Assembly: GCF_018617875.1 (NCBI RefSeq) | Contig: NZ_JACSKZ010000001.1 | Coordinates: 868,001 to 932,000, forward strand | From: Exiguobacterium algae | GTDB lineage: Bacteria > Bacillota > Bacilli > Exiguobacteriales > Exiguobacteriaceae | Reading direction: 5' to 3' | Length of the DNA stretch: 64,000 bases | In this document: positions 1 to 9,009 of the stretch, one piece after another | Layout: each line of letters starts with the position of its first letter | Position numbering within the stretch: the stretch's first letter is position 1 | Notes under the pieces: generated by a model | What the model saw: the letters and a program-made list of their open reading frames with translations, nothing else | Told to the model about the DNA's origin: nothing | The model's database searches: none | Position numbers and translations under genes: made by a program

Positions 1-125
1 CCACGAATTTCTTCTACATACTCATCGAAGTCAGGGAGGGCGGATTGAACGACAGCAATCTTCTCTGATGATTTTTTGGGAAGGGATGAGCGTGTCCCGC
101 TTGGTATGCCGACAGTGTGTGCCAT
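1..125 (-). CDS. DegT/DnrJ/EryC1-type aminotransferase, N-terminus only
   Basis: Only the first 41 codons are inside the window; the gene continues past position 1. ATG at 125 is preceded by GAGGAGGTGTAAC, a strong ribosome site lying in the last codons of the upstream wbqC-like gene, so the two are translationally coupled. The segment 'KIAVVQSALPDFDEYVEEI' resembles the usual start of PLP-dependent sugar aminotransferases of the DegT/StrS family (a Q-x-S/D-L-P pattern followed by an acidic helix). These enzymes aminate keto-sugar nucleotides, which fits this sugar-nucleotide locus. The call rests on the N-terminal pattern and context only; the PLP lysine lies outside the window. Confidence 0.6.
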   Translation of the reverse strand, partial: MAHTVGIPSGTRSSLPKKSSEKIAVVQSALPDFDEYVEEIR

Positions 126-126
126 G

Positions 127-852
127 TTACACCTCCTCAGTGACGCGATGTGATGAGAGCAATGTGTATTGTTCAATCCGTTTACGAATCTCCTGCGGGT
201 GGTTGTACATCATCACATCAAGGATAGAGAGGTTTGGATAGAACGGGCCGTCTCCTTGTTCATATGGCTCACTCTCCGACTTTAGAAAAGAGAGCGCTAT
301 GCCGTGACGTTCAAACGATTCTGCATCGTATAACGACATGCCGTTGATTGCGTTGATGTAATGGGTAGCCCCAAGTTGCCGGCAGCGTTCCACGATTCTC
401 TCCTGCCCTTTCAATTCACCGGTTGATTCCAATTCGGACGAGAGAAGAAAGTTTGTTTGGAGTCCGATATATTCAGCCACCTCTTTGAGGCCATGCAATA
501 AATAACGCGCCACATTGACTTCCGGATAACGGAGTACTTTCTCGATAATCGGCATCGCCAGATCAAAACAAGGAGCTTTTCGATACGCTTGCCTGATGAG
601 AACCAGTTGTTTTTCAACCGTTTCGTCTGGAAGTGCCCGCTCATGCTCACTAATCAATCGATTCTGACTCGCTTTTCGAATCGGGAGAACAAGCGGGTAA
701 GGCTCACCGTCCAGCAAAATCTGGTTTCGATGAATCCACCCTTTTTTAATGAAGTGCACATCATCGTATACGACGAACGTATCGGCGGCATGGATCAGCT
801 GAAAATATCCGATATACGGGAAAAAGTAAGGCTGCATGATTGCGACGTTCAT
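127..852 (-). CDS. WbqC-family protein
   Basis: About 241 residues. It opens with 'MNVAIMQPYFFPYIGYFQLI', the hallmark start of the WbqC-like family (PF08889), followed by the usual 'VVYDDVHFIKKGWIHRNQI' stretch. ATG at 852 is chosen because AAAGGAG lies 8 bases upstream; a longer frame would run into the upstream glycosyltransferase gene. WbqC proteins occur in O-antigen and capsule loci, often beside DegT aminotransferases, and are thought to help make or transfer unusual amino-sugars, but their reaction is not firmly established. Here it sits between a glycosyltransferase and a DegT-type gene in the same operon, as expected. Confidence 0.88.
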   Translation of the reverse strand: MNVAIMQPYFFPYIGYFQLIHAADTFVVYDDVHFIKKGWIHRNQILLDGEPYPLVLPIRKASQNRLISEHERALPDETVEKQLVLIRQAYRKAPCFDLAMPIIEKVLRYPEVNVARYLLHGLKEVAEYIGLQTNFLLSSELESTGELKGQERIVERCRQLGATHYINAINGMSLYDAESFERHGIALSFLKSESEPYEQGDGPFYPNLSILDVMMYNHPQEIRKRIEQYTLLSSHRVTEEV

Positions 853-865
853 AAGCGTTCTCCTT

Positions 866-1996
866 TTATGAAATGATTTGCTTGTCTCGTAGCGTCTCGT
901 AGTATCCTTTCGCCGTGACGTCATTACGGTGAAATTTCACCAATTCCCGTGATAACTTCCCGTGTTCAATCAATCGTTCCGGATGTGCCAGGTATTGTTC
1001 AATCCCTTGTTCGATTGACTCAACAGACACGTCACACATGTAGCAGTTTTTCCCGTCAACCGAGTGGTGCGAAATGTTGTTGATCTGTTTACTGAGTACG
1101 ACCCCCATCCCCGAAGCACGGGCTTCGATAATCGTTCCGTTCCCATTTGAGTACGTCGCAGGCAAGATTAGGATATCCGCTTGTTCATACACCCGTGGCA
1201 TCTCATCCCACGCCTTGATTTCGTCGAGAAAATGAACGTTTTCCAGTTGATGTTCTTCGATATATGCTTTACACGCCTCGAGTTGCTGACCCGAATGGTT
1301 CAAGTAAAGTTCAAGAGAATAGCGCTTCGATAAATTTCGATACGCTTCTAGGACGAGGAGCGGTTGATACCTTTCGACGAGTCGATTCGCAAATAAGAGT
1401 TTAAAGGTGTCTCCAGATGTTTTACGACGTAATCCGTGGTCGAAATAGGCATCAATATCTTGTGCGTACGTCGCATGCACGACTTTATTTGGATCGAACA
1501 TTAATTCCCGCTTGAATTGATCCACCGCGACCGTTCCCATTCCGAAGTAAAGATCCGCATCTTTAAACATCCAATGAAGCAGTTTCGTTTTTGTTGGATG
1601 TTCGACCCGGTTCATCAGATTGTCGGACGGGTCATCATCATTTTGAAGGGGGCGCAACGGTTCGCTCATCACGACCGTTTTAATGCCAAGATGCTTGGCT
1701 ACTTTCGTGATCAATGCATGGGCCGGCATAAATCCACCGAGTAAAATGATATCCGGTTTGAATCGGAGTAGTTCAGGAAGCAAGCTGAGTGACAAATAAC
1801 TTAATTTCGGAAACCGTTTGGAGTACTTCAAGATTTTGCACTTGTCTCCGAGCGGAATCTTCCACCAGTCCGGTCGGTTGGAATCGGTATATTCGTAAAA
1901 CCAGAACTCAGCGTCAAAGTATTCCTCTAACGCATAACAAAGTTTCACCTGGTATGGGGAAGCGATGTTACTAATGAATACGAGCTTTTGTTTCAT
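866..1996 (-). CDS. glycosyltransferase, GT4-like
   Basis: 376 residues with a GT-B layout. The N-terminal half begins 'KLVFISNIASPYQVKLCYAL' and contains 'PDIILLGGFMPAHAL'. The C-terminal half has a nucleotide-sugar site with 'LFANRLVERYQPLLVLEAY' and the late acidic motif 'NGNGTIIEARASGMGVVLS', matching the E-x7-E region of GT4 enzymes. GGAGAGATAAACG precedes the ATG. It lies 3 bases after the UDP-GlcNAc 2-epimerase-type gene, so it is in the UDP-FucNAc operon and could transfer that sugar or another residue of the repeat unit. Donor and acceptor cannot be told from sequence. Confidence 0.85.
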   Translation of the reverse strand: MKQKLVFISNIASPYQVKLCYALEEYFDAEFWFYEYTDSNRPDWWKIPLGDKCKILKYSKRFPKLSYLSLSLLPELLRFKPDIILLGGFMPAHALITKVAKHLGIKTVVMSEPLRPLQNDDDPSDNLMNRVEHPTKTKLLHWMFKDADLYFGMGTVAVDQFKRELMFDPNKVVHATYAQDIDAYFDHGLRRKTSGDTFKLLFANRLVERYQPLLVLEAYRNLSKRYSLELYLNHSGQQLEACKAYIEEHQLENVHFLDEIKAWDEMPRVYEQADILILPATYSNGNGTIIEARASGMGVVLSKQINNISHHSVDGKNCYMCDVSVESIEQGIEQYLAHPERLIEHGKLSRELVKFHRNDVTAKGYYETLRDKQIIS

Positions 1997-1999
1997 CGT

Positions 2000-3151
2000 T
2001 TATCTCTCCTTCACCGTTTGCCTCGGGTCGACACTGCCTTTCCAAACTTCTCTCCGGACGTAATCCGTGTAAGAGAGCAGGATTCGAACGACTTTGTCCG
2101 ATACATTCGGCATACTGTAGTCGCTGACGATTCGTGGTTTCGGTTGAGTCAACACGATCGACAGCCCCTGCAAAATCCGTTCTGTTTCAAGACCGACCAT
2201 CACCACTGCCCCTTCTTCCATTGCTTCGGGCCGCTCGTGCGTCTCACGGATGTTGAGTCCACGCAATCCGAGAATCGAGGACTCCTCACTGATTGTCCCG
2301 CTGTCACTCAGTACAGCTTTCGCATGCAATTGGAGGTGGTTGTAATCGATAAATCCAAGCGGCTTTAACAGATGTACGTGTGGGTGAAACGAGATGTTCA
2401 TTTCATTGATACGCTTCATCGTCCGGGGGTGTGTGCTCACAATGATTGGCAGATCATACGTTTCGGCCATCGCATTCAAACTCTCAACAAGTGCCATGAA
2501 GTTTACGTCCGAATTAATATTTTCCTCCCGATGAGCTGAGACGACGAAGTATCGTTCTTGTATGAGACCAAGCCGTTCGAGAACGTCCGACTGTTCGATT
2601 TCCTTTCGTTTGGCAGTGAGTACCTCAAACATCGGACTGCCCGTCTTAATGATCCGTTCTGCCGGTAGACCTTCTCGTAATAAGTACTCACGGGCGATAT
2701 CACTGTAGGTCAGATTGATATCGGCTGTGTGGTCGACAATTTTTCGGTTGGTCTCTTCCGGTACCCGTTGATCGAAACACCGGTTTCCAGCCTCCATATG
2801 AAAGATTGGAATTTTCCGTCGCTTGGCGGCAATGGCACTTAGACAGGAATTCGTGTCTCCCAAAATCAACACGGCATCCGGTCGTTCACGTTCCAGCACC
2901 GGGTCCACATGAATTAAAATATTGCCGATCGTCTCCATCGGACTGCCGGTTGCCGTATTTAGAAAATGATCAGGTTTTCTTAGACCAAAGTCTCGGAAGA
3001 ACACCTCATTCAATTCGTAGTCATAGTTTTGACCCGTATGCACGAGGACATGTTCGATGGCTTCAGATTGTTCGAGTTTTTGGATGACGGCCGATAGCCG
3101 AATGATTTCGGGACGTGTCCCGACGATGGTCATGACTTTGAGTCGCTTCAT
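2000..3151 (-). CDS. capG: UDP-GlcNAc 2-epimerase family, CapG/FnlC-like
   Basis: About 383 residues of the non-hydrolysing UDP-GlcNAc 2-epimerase family. 'VMTIVGTRPEIIRLSAVI' is the classic start, followed by 'HTGQNYDYELNEVFF', 'ILGDTNSCLSAIAAKRRKIP', 'HMEAGNRCFDQRVPEETNR' and 'LSDSGTISEESSILG'. ATG at 3151 has GGAGGTG just upstream. Placed directly after CapE- and CapF-like genes, it most likely does the last step of the UDP-N-acetyl-L-fucosamine pathway (2-epimerisation) rather than making UDP-ManNAc. The start lies inside the 3' end of the capF-like frame, an 89-base overlap. Confidence 0.88.
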   Translation of the reverse strand: MKRLKVMTIVGTRPEIIRLSAVIQKLEQSEAIEHVLVHTGQNYDYELNEVFFRDFGLRKPDHFLNTATGSPMETIGNILIHVDPVLERERPDAVLILGDTNSCLSAIAAKRRKIPIFHMEAGNRCFDQRVPEETNRKIVDHTADINLTYSDIAREYLLREGLPAERIIKTGSPMFEVLTAKRKEIEQSDVLERLGLIQERYFVVSAHREENINSDVNFMALVESLNAMAETYDLPIIVSTHPRTMKRINEMNISFHPHVHLLKPLGFIDYNHLQLHAKAVLSDSGTISEESSILGLRGLNIRETHERPEAMEEGAVVMVGLETERILQGLSIVLTQPKPRIVSDYSMPNVSDKVVRILLSYTDYVRREVWKGSVDPRQTVKER

Positions 3152-4250
3152 CTTGCACCTCCATGAAATAAGTATCGGGATGGGCCGGGTCAAACGGTTC
3201 ATTTACCCACATGACCGTCACCAGATCGGTGATTCCAACATTTTCGATACTATGCGTGTAACCGACTGGTATATCGACGACACGCGCCATCTCACCTGTC
3301 ACAAAGAACGTATGAACCGCCTCTTCGCCAACTCTACGGAAGTGGATTTTCGCCTCCCCACTGACGACTAAAAATTTTTCCGTTTTCGTATGGTGCCAGT
3401 GATTTCCTTTCGTGACGCCCGGTTTCGTGACATTAACCGACACTTGCCCCCGATCCGGCGTTCGGACCCACTCGGTAAACGACCCCCGTTCGTCTTCATG
3501 TTTGTGTAAGTCATAAGCAAACGCATCGACCGGCAAGTAACTCACATACGTACTATAGAGCTGTTTCACGAACACGTCGTCGAACTCAGGAAGTGATAAG
3601 TCACAGCGACTGTTCCGAAACGCATACAGTAAGTCTGCAATCCGCTTCAATGTGATTGGCTCATGAGTGGCTACCTCTTGAAAGATGGTTCCTGGCGTCT
3701 CTAATAAATTCATAAACGCCGCCACCACGTCGTCAATGTAGGCGAGTTCAATGGTTTTGTCCGGATCATGAATGTCTACAGGCTGATGATGCGCTACCCG
3801 ATCACAAAACGTCGCGACGACGCTGTTATAATTCGGTCTTCCCCACTTCCCGAACAAGTTTGGAAGACGGAAAATGTGGATTCGACGTCCATTTTCTTCA
3901 TGCTCCCGCAACAGAAGACGCTCTGCTTCCAACTTGCTCTGTCCATACGGGTTATCAAACTCGACTTGAACAGAGGAGGAGAGAACAACCGGCGCCATAT
4001 TCTCAGCGGACGTCAGGGTTGAGAGTAAGCGTTCTGTTAACCCCGCGTTGCCTTCAAAAAACTCCGCTTCCGTCTCCGGCCGGTTCACTCCGGCCAAATG
4101 GAAAACAAAATCTGCTTGTCGACAATACAGATCAAACGTTTCCCGTGTTGTTTCACGAGTATATGGAAGTACACGATGCCCGGCTGCTTCAAGACTGGCG
4201 ACCATGTTCTTCCCGACAAATCCGTTCGCTCCAGTCACGAGTACGTTCAT
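3063..4250 (-). CDS. capF: CapF-like bifunctional reductase with cupin domain
   Basis: About 395 residues from ATG 4250. The N-terminal SDR domain shows 'NVLVTGANGFVGKNMV', 'LSSSVQVEFDNPYGQSKLEA' (YxxxK present as YGQSK) and 'FRLPNLFGKWGRPNYNS'. The C-terminal cupin domain shows 'VTKGNHWHHTKTEKFLVVSG', a typical metal-binding histidine cluster. In Staphylococcus aureus CapF, this fusion epimerises and reduces the CapE product on the way to UDP-L-FucNAc. The family usually ends shortly after the 'TYFMEV' segment. Here the frame runs on for about 29 residues (including 'RRDTSRNHSAIGRHPKTRTI') over the start of capG, so the tail is atypical. Confidence 0.9.
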   Translation of the reverse strand: MNVLVTGANGFVGKNMVASLEAAGHRVLPYTRETTRETFDLYCRQADFVFHLAGVNRPETEAEFFEGNAGLTERLLSTLTSAENMAPVVLSSSVQVEFDNPYGQSKLEAERLLLREHEENGRRIHIFRLPNLFGKWGRPNYNSVVATFCDRVAHHQPVDIHDPDKTIELAYIDDVVAAFMNLLETPGTIFQEVATHEPITLKRIADLLYAFRNSRCDLSLPEFDDVFVKQLYSTYVSYLPVDAFAYDLHKHEDERGSFTEWVRTPDRGQVSVNVTKPGVTKGNHWHHTKTEKFLVVSGEAKIHFRRVGEEAVHTFFVTGEMARVVDIPVGYTHSIENVGITDLVTVMWVNEPFDPAHPDTYFMEVQDEATQSHDHRRDTSRNHSAIGRHPKTRTI

Positions 4251-5272
4251 GATACTTTCACCCATCTCGCTAATTCCTGTTGAATGTAAGGGAGTGTGAG
4301 CAAAAGTTGCTTCACTTGCTCGACGTTCAACTGTTCCGTATTCGCCGAATTGTATTCTCCCTCCACAGTCAACTCCCGACTTCCTTCACTGAAATACTTG
4401 TCATAGTTCAAGTCACGCGTGTCGGCCGGTACACGATAGAAGCCTCCCATGTCTTCTGCGACGACGTTCTCTTCTCGGGTCAACAGCGTTTCGTATGTTT
4501 TTTCACCATGCCGTGTTCCAATCACTTTGATTGGATTGTCGACTTTGAATAGTTCGATTAAAGCTTGGGCGAGTACTCCAATCGTTGAAGCGGGAGCTTT
4601 TTGTACCATGATGTCCCCCGCATGGGCATGATTGAAGGCGAAGACGACGAGCTCCACTGCGTCTTCTAGACTCATCAGGAAGCGTGTCATGAAAGGATCT
4701 GTCACCGTCAACGGCTCTCCTCGCTTGATTTGCTCGACAAAGAGAGGGATGACCGAACCGCGTGACGCCATCACATTGCCGTAACGAGTTCCGCAAATGA
4801 GGGTTTGGTCATCTCGAACGGCTTTCGCCTTGGCCACGAATACTTTTTCCATCATCGCCTTCGAAATCCCCATTGCATTGATTGGATAGGCGGCTTTGTC
4901 TGTTGAGAGACAAATTACTTTTTTCACTTGTTGTTCAACCGCTGCTGTAAGTACGTTGTCCGTTCCAAGGACGTTCGTTTTGACGGCCTCTAACGGGAAG
5001 AACTCGCAAGAAGGAACTTGTTTGAGCGCTGCCGCATGAAAGACGTAATCGACACCATACATGGCGTTTCGCACACTGTTTATGTCGCGAACATCCCCAA
5101 TGTAAAACTTGAGCTTGTCGTCGCGATACAGTTTGCGCATATCATCCTGTTTCTTCTCGTCGCGGGAGAAAATTCGGATTTCTTTAATATCCGTTTTCAA
5201 GAAGCGCTGCATCACGGCATTCCCAAATGATCCAGTCCCTCCTGTAATCAGTAACGTCTTATCTTTGAACAT
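4247..5272 (-). CDS. capE: CapE-like UDP-GlcNAc 4,6-dehydratase/5-epimerase
   Basis: About 341 residues of the extended SDR family. 'LLITGGTGSFGNAVMQRF' is the NAD site. 'VICLSTDKAAYPINAMGISK' has the catalytic S/T-D-K and the position where Met replaces the usual Tyr, as in CapE/FlaA1 inverting dehydratases. 'GTRYGNVMASRGSVIPLF' is the family signature. ATG at 5272 follows GGAGAGGATCTGCA. The stop overlaps capF by 4 bases. It should catalyse the first step from UDP-GlcNAc to the 4-keto-6-deoxy L-arabino sugar. It is the first gene after the flippase terminator, so it heads its own transcript. Confidence 0.9.
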   Translation of the reverse strand: MFKDKTLLITGGTGSFGNAVMQRFLKTDIKEIRIFSRDEKKQDDMRKLYRDDKLKFYIGDVRDINSVRNAMYGVDYVFHAAALKQVPSCEFFPLEAVKTNVLGTDNVLTAAVEQQVKKVICLSTDKAAYPINAMGISKAMMEKVFVAKAKAVRDDQTLICGTRYGNVMASRGSVIPLFVEQIKRGEPLTVTDPFMTRFLMSLEDAVELVVFAFNHAHAGDIMVQKAPASTIGVLAQALIELFKVDNPIKVIGTRHGEKTYETLLTREENVVAEDMGGFYRVPADTRDLNYDKYFSEGSRELTVEGEYNSANTEQLNVEQVKQLLLTLPYIQQELARWVKVS

Positions 5273-5339
5273 TGCAGATCCTCTCCTTCTTGATGTCAAA
5301 TGGTTCTACGCTTGATTGGAAAACTATTGCAATGAAGTA

Positions 5340-5368
5340 GATAGTTACGTGATACCCTTCTCGTTCAA
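5340..5368 (-). promoter_or_regulatory. possible promoter of the capEFG operon
   Basis: On the minus strand TTGAAC (5363-5368) and ACTATC (5340-5345) are 17 bases apart. The -10 match is weak. The location is right: between the flippase terminator and the capE start. Confidence 0.3.
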
Positions 5369-5433
5369 TAATTGGAAAGATATGTGTATCATTTTTTTGA
5401 AATATGATGCTGTCGAATTTTCATAAACAAACG

Positions 5434-5460
5434 AAAAAAGCATCCTGTTCAGGATGCTTT
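5434..5460 (-). terminator. rho-independent terminator after the flippase gene
   Basis: AAAGCATCCT and AGGATGCTTT form a 10-bp stem with a GAAC loop, followed on the minus strand by a run of T. The stem begins inside the last codons and stop of the flippase gene. Confidence 0.85.
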
Positions 5461-6990
5461 GGATAAACCGGGGATTAAACTCGACAATAATCGTTTCTCT
5501 TCAGGTCGGAATACAAAGAGCCAGAGGAACGACACATAACCGATTGCCAGCAACCCGGCCTTAACCAGGAAGAGGAATAGAGAGTCTACGGGAACATATC
5601 GTTGCATCAGCCATCCACCTGCCCCTAACAATAGAAGCGCAGGGAAGATTTTTAAGTGGCTGGCTTTGAAAAAGCGCCACATATTTAACTGTAAGACTCG
5701 AATATACACCCAGTTCATGAACAGGATTGTGCCGAACACATTTCCAATCAATATGGCGACAGCTGCTCCGATTGCACCGTAATGTGGAGATAAGAGAAGC
5801 GACAAGACGACACTGATCGAGGCGACAATCATCGAAGCAAACGCCCGGTATTTGATTTGATTCATTGCAATCAGCGTCGTATAGGCAATTTCTTGCGTCA
5901 GTGTAATGAACCCAGGAGCAATCAACAAGAGCGCAACGATGTAGGATGCTTTAAATGATTCTCCAACCCACAATCTTACAAATTCTTGTCCCATCGTTGC
6001 AAAACCGACAATGATCAAGCCGACAATATACAGTTGAATCCGTCCGACCCGAATCAACAGATTTTCTAAATCCTTCTGTCGGTTACTCGTCGTCATCCGT
6101 GTCACTTTCGGCAAGAAAAGCGAACCAATCGCAGACGAGATGGTCCACACATATCCCTCAATCACCATCCCGACAGAAAAGAGCGCAATCGAGGCACTGC
6201 CCGCCACCGCCCCGAGAATCGTCGGAGTGATGTTCAAGATAAAACGTTGTGCCAACGCAATCAACGTTGTCCAGGAGGAGAAGGAGAAAATATCACGGTA
6301 CATGCTGCGACTTGAATAGAGTAGCGCTACAACGGTATCTGTACGGCGCATCAAGTAAAACCCTTTACCGATGAAAATGGACAGTCCGACGAAGGCGTTG
6401 ACGAATACGAGCGCGTATAGACCATATCCCAGGAATAAGGCGCCAATCATCAACAGTACGGTCAACACTTTTTCAGACAGATTGAACCAGTTCAAGACGA
6501 CAAATCGTTCGTTCGCGACGAGAATCCCGTTGAACGGTTTCATCGGGAAGAGGACGACGATATAAAACCCGACCATGATAAAGAGCGTCTTCAGGGTGGC
6601 GACCTCTGCCTGGGAGAGACTGGCATAAATCGTGTCAATCATGAGATAGACCCCAGTCAGGATCAAGCCGATGACGACCGCGATCGCGGCGAACAGCTTA
6701 AATGCGACCCCGAGAAACCTGGACGCACCCTCCGTGTCGCCAAGTGCATGATATTTTGATAAAAAACGGGACACTGCGGCTTCCAATCCAAAATCAAGTG
6801 CAAACATGCTGACAAGAGAAATCGACAGCATGTATAACCCATAGCTCGCCTGTCCAATCTCGGCAATCATCCAAGGCGTATAGATGAGCCCTGCCAATAC
6901 GTTGAAGCCGATGGCGGCATAGGACATCAAGGCTCCGATTTTGATTTGTCTGGAACTGCGCTGTTCATCGAATTCCACTTTTGTCGCCAT
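5449..6990 (-). CDS. polysaccharide flippase, Wzx-like (MATE/PST)
   Basis: 513 residues, strongly hydrophobic along its length, with about 12-14 membrane segments. The start 'IGALMSYAAIGFNVLAGLIY' and the segment 'YGLYMLSISLVSMFALDFGL' fit the polysaccharide transporter family that flips lipid-linked repeat units across the membrane. ATG at 6990 follows AAAGGAGGCGAGAGCGG. It is the last gene of the operon that also carries the EpsG-like polymerase, glycosyltransferases and the CpsC/CpsD-like pair, which is the expected set for a Wzy-dependent polymer. The terminator at 5434-5460 closes the operon. Confidence 0.88.
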   Translation of the reverse strand: MATKVEFDEQRSSRQIKIGALMSYAAIGFNVLAGLIYTPWMIAEIGQASYGLYMLSISLVSMFALDFGLEAAVSRFLSKYHALGDTEGASRFLGVAFKLFAAIAVVIGLILTGVYLMIDTIYASLSQAEVATLKTLFIMVGFYIVVLFPMKPFNGILVANERFVVLNWFNLSEKVLTVLLMIGALFLGYGLYALVFVNAFVGLSIFIGKGFYLMRRTDTVVALLYSSRSMYRDIFSFSSWTTLIALAQRFILNITPTILGAVAGSASIALFSVGMVIEGYVWTISSAIGSLFLPKVTRMTTSNRQKDLENLLIRVGRIQLYIVGLIIVGFATMGQEFVRLWVGESFKASYIVALLLIAPGFITLTQEIAYTTLIAMNQIKYRAFASMIVASISVVLSLLLSPHYGAIGAAVAILIGNVFGTILFMNWVYIRVLQLNMWRFFKASHLKIFPALLLLGAGGWLMQRYVPVDSLFLFLVKAGLLAIGYVSFLWLFVFRPEEKRLLSSLIPGLSKAS

Positions 6991-7005
6991 CCGCTCTCGC
7001 CTCCT

Positions 7006-8070
7006 TTACTTGTTTTGCCAAAAGAATAAGTAGACCGGTTCATTTCGTACAAACAAGAATAACAACATCGTGATGGCCACGTAATAGGCGAGTAGACGTT
7101 CACGGCGTTCGAACGAGCGCAGCAACTCAGGAATGAGGAGCATAATGAACACCGAGAAGTATTGAACGATTCGCATCATCGACGGGTTGATGAACGTAAG
7201 TGGAAGGAAACAGAGTGCAAGAATCATCGCGTTCAAATAGTGAACGACGTTCGGATTGTTGGCAATCATCTCCTCCCGTCGCCATAGGGAAACGACGGTG
7301 ATTAAAATCAGAATGAGCGAGAAATTTAACGTCCCTGCCCCAGTGTAATAGTCGTATTGATCATAACCGCTGATCAAACGGAATAATTCGAACAACTGCC
7401 CTTTGAACAAAAAGAGTACCGGAACGAGTACCCCTACCGTCAACAAGTATCGCTTCGTCAATTGTTTGGTGGCCACAAAGTAGAAGGGTAAGAAAACGAG
7501 CGCCGATTTATGGATTGTTGCCGCCACCAGTACGACCGCGACAAATGGCCAGAATCGTCTCGTTTTGATGAATGTGTACCCAATCAGTACGGCGATTGCC
7601 GTCGCAATGGTCTGGCGAAGTCCTGTGATGGCAAAAAATGCATAGAACAGTGTAGAGAAAATCAAGAAACTAAGTAACGGTTCTGTCGAATTCCGATAAA
7701 TCCAAATCCCGAATGGAACAAGAAATAGAATAGCCACGATCAGGAGATACCATTGGTAGTTCTCCGTCACCAGCTGCGTCGCCTTTTGCAACAGAAAATA
7801 GCCCGGGTCACGATCTTCTCCGCTTGAGGTCACCCCTCGGACGAAATTATCCATCAGATGCTCCCACGACGCGAACTTCGTCTGGTCGAACATCCATTTG
7901 TACTGGAGTGTATCTGCGCCGACACTAAAATGCCGAAATCCTGAAAGGACAATCCACTGCCCTGTCGCAATCGCCACAAATAACAATTTTCCGTGTTTGA
8001 TCCCATCGTCACGCAAAAGCAGGGCCGCCCAGGCGATGAGGAGGACAATATTCACAAGATAGATGAGCAT
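7006..8070 (-). CDS. EpsG-family polysaccharide polymerase
   Basis: 354 residues with about ten membrane helices. It starts 'MLIYLVNIVLLIAWAALLL', and the segment 'IVLSGFRHFSVGADTLQYKW' matches the EpsG family (PF14897) pattern of an R-x-x-x-V-G-x-D-T-x-x-Y motif after the second helix. 'FYAFFAITGLRQTIATAIAV' matches the conserved R-Q-x-I/L-A helix. EpsG proteins are Wzy-type polymerases for exopolysaccharide in Bacillus. The gene sits 15 bases before the flippase gene. Confidence 0.87.
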   Translation of the reverse strand: MLIYLVNIVLLIAWAALLLRDDGIKHGKLLFVAIATGQWIVLSGFRHFSVGADTLQYKWMFDQTKFASWEHLMDNFVRGVTSSGEDRDPGYFLLQKATQLVTENYQWYLLIVAILFLVPFGIWIYRNSTEPLLSFLIFSTLFYAFFAITGLRQTIATAIAVLIGYTFIKTRRFWPFVAVVLVAATIHKSALVFLPFYFVATKQLTKRYLLTVGVLVPVLFLFKGQLFELFRLISGYDQYDYYTGAGTLNFSLILILITVVSLWRREEMIANNPNVVHYLNAMILALCFLPLTFINPSMMRIVQYFSVFIMLLIPELLRSFERRERLLAYYVAITMLLFLFVRNEPVYLFFWQNK

Positions 8071-8088
8071 GGCGACCGCCTCCCTTCT

Positions 8089-9009
8089 TTAGCGATAACG
8101 TAAGTTCATGACGCCACGGTACATATGCCGTGCCCGATGGTAAATAAACGATTTCCCCTGTAACCATCGCTGTTCCCAAACGGACAATGATTCATCCCCC
8201 CGAAATCGCTGAATCAATTCGTCTCGGGTTTCTGGAGAAGTAGAACGGTAGATAGCTTGAAACACGGTCTTTCTTAAACCGGCGTGTTGCAACCGTCCTA
8301 ACAACCCTTCGAAAAACTGAGTGGTTTCGATCGGTGCCAAATCAGCGATACGCTTCGTCTGTTGCTTAGCATGGACACGGGATTTGACGTAAGGATTTTT
8401 TGTGACTACAAATGAATAGCCCGCCAACGCCATTTCTACCCAAAGAACCCAGTCCTGGATGTATCGATAGGAGGTCGGGAAACCGCCGGCTTTTTCAAAT
8501 GCCTGTTTCGGCACAAGTAGCGCACATCCGGAGAGACAGGCTTCGAGAAGTAAATAGTCGAACATCTCCTCACTTGTAAAGGCACCTTTTGGCCGCTTTC
8601 GTGGACGGTAAATCGGTCGGCCGACCTCATCAATCAAGTCTGTGCCACACGATAAAATCGTGTGTTCGGCTTTCTCACCCAGTTTCTCAAGTTGGTCGAT
8701 TTGATGTTGAATTTTTTCCGGGGTGTACAAGTCATCATGACTAAGCCAGGAAAACCACTCCCCTTTCATTTCCTCGATGCCCCGATTGAGAGCGGTCGAC
8801 ACGCCTCCATTCTTTTTTTCGACATAACGGATCCGGTCACCGAAGCTTCGGGCAATCGCTGCAGTCGCACCGGCATCGGTCGACCCATCATTCACTACAA
8901 TCACTTCTACCCGTTCATATGTCTGGGCGAGCGCACTTTCAATCGTCTCTTCTAAATAGTCTGCTCCATTGTAGACCGGGATGACGATGGAGACGAGGGG
9001 CTGTGCCAT
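8089..9009 (-). CDS. glycosyltransferase family 2
   Basis: 306 residues. The GT-A fold starts 'LVSIVIPVYNGADYLEETI', with 'VEVIVVNDGSTD' for UDP binding and 'WFSWLSHDDLYTPEKI' as the DxD-like metal site. 'QDWVLWVEMALAGYSF' follows as the acceptor-side motif. GGAAGGG precedes the ATG. Its first 58 bases overlap the end of the upstream glycosyltransferase gene in another frame, which suggests coupled translation. Donor sugar unknown. Confidence 0.9.
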   Translation of the reverse strand: MAQPLVSIVIPVYNGADYLEETIESALAQTYERVEVIVVNDGSTDAGATAAIARSFGDRIRYVEKKNGGVSTALNRGIEEMKGEWFSWLSHDDLYTPEKIQHQIDQLEKLGEKAEHTILSCGTDLIDEVGRPIYRPRKRPKGAFTSEEMFDYLLLEACLSGCALLVPKQAFEKAGGFPTSYRYIQDWVLWVEMALAGYSFVVTKNPYVKSRVHAKQQTKRIADLAPIETTQFFEGLLGRLQHAGLRKTVFQAIYRSTSPETRDELIQRFRGDESLSVWEQRWLQGKSFIYHRARHMYRGVMNLRYR

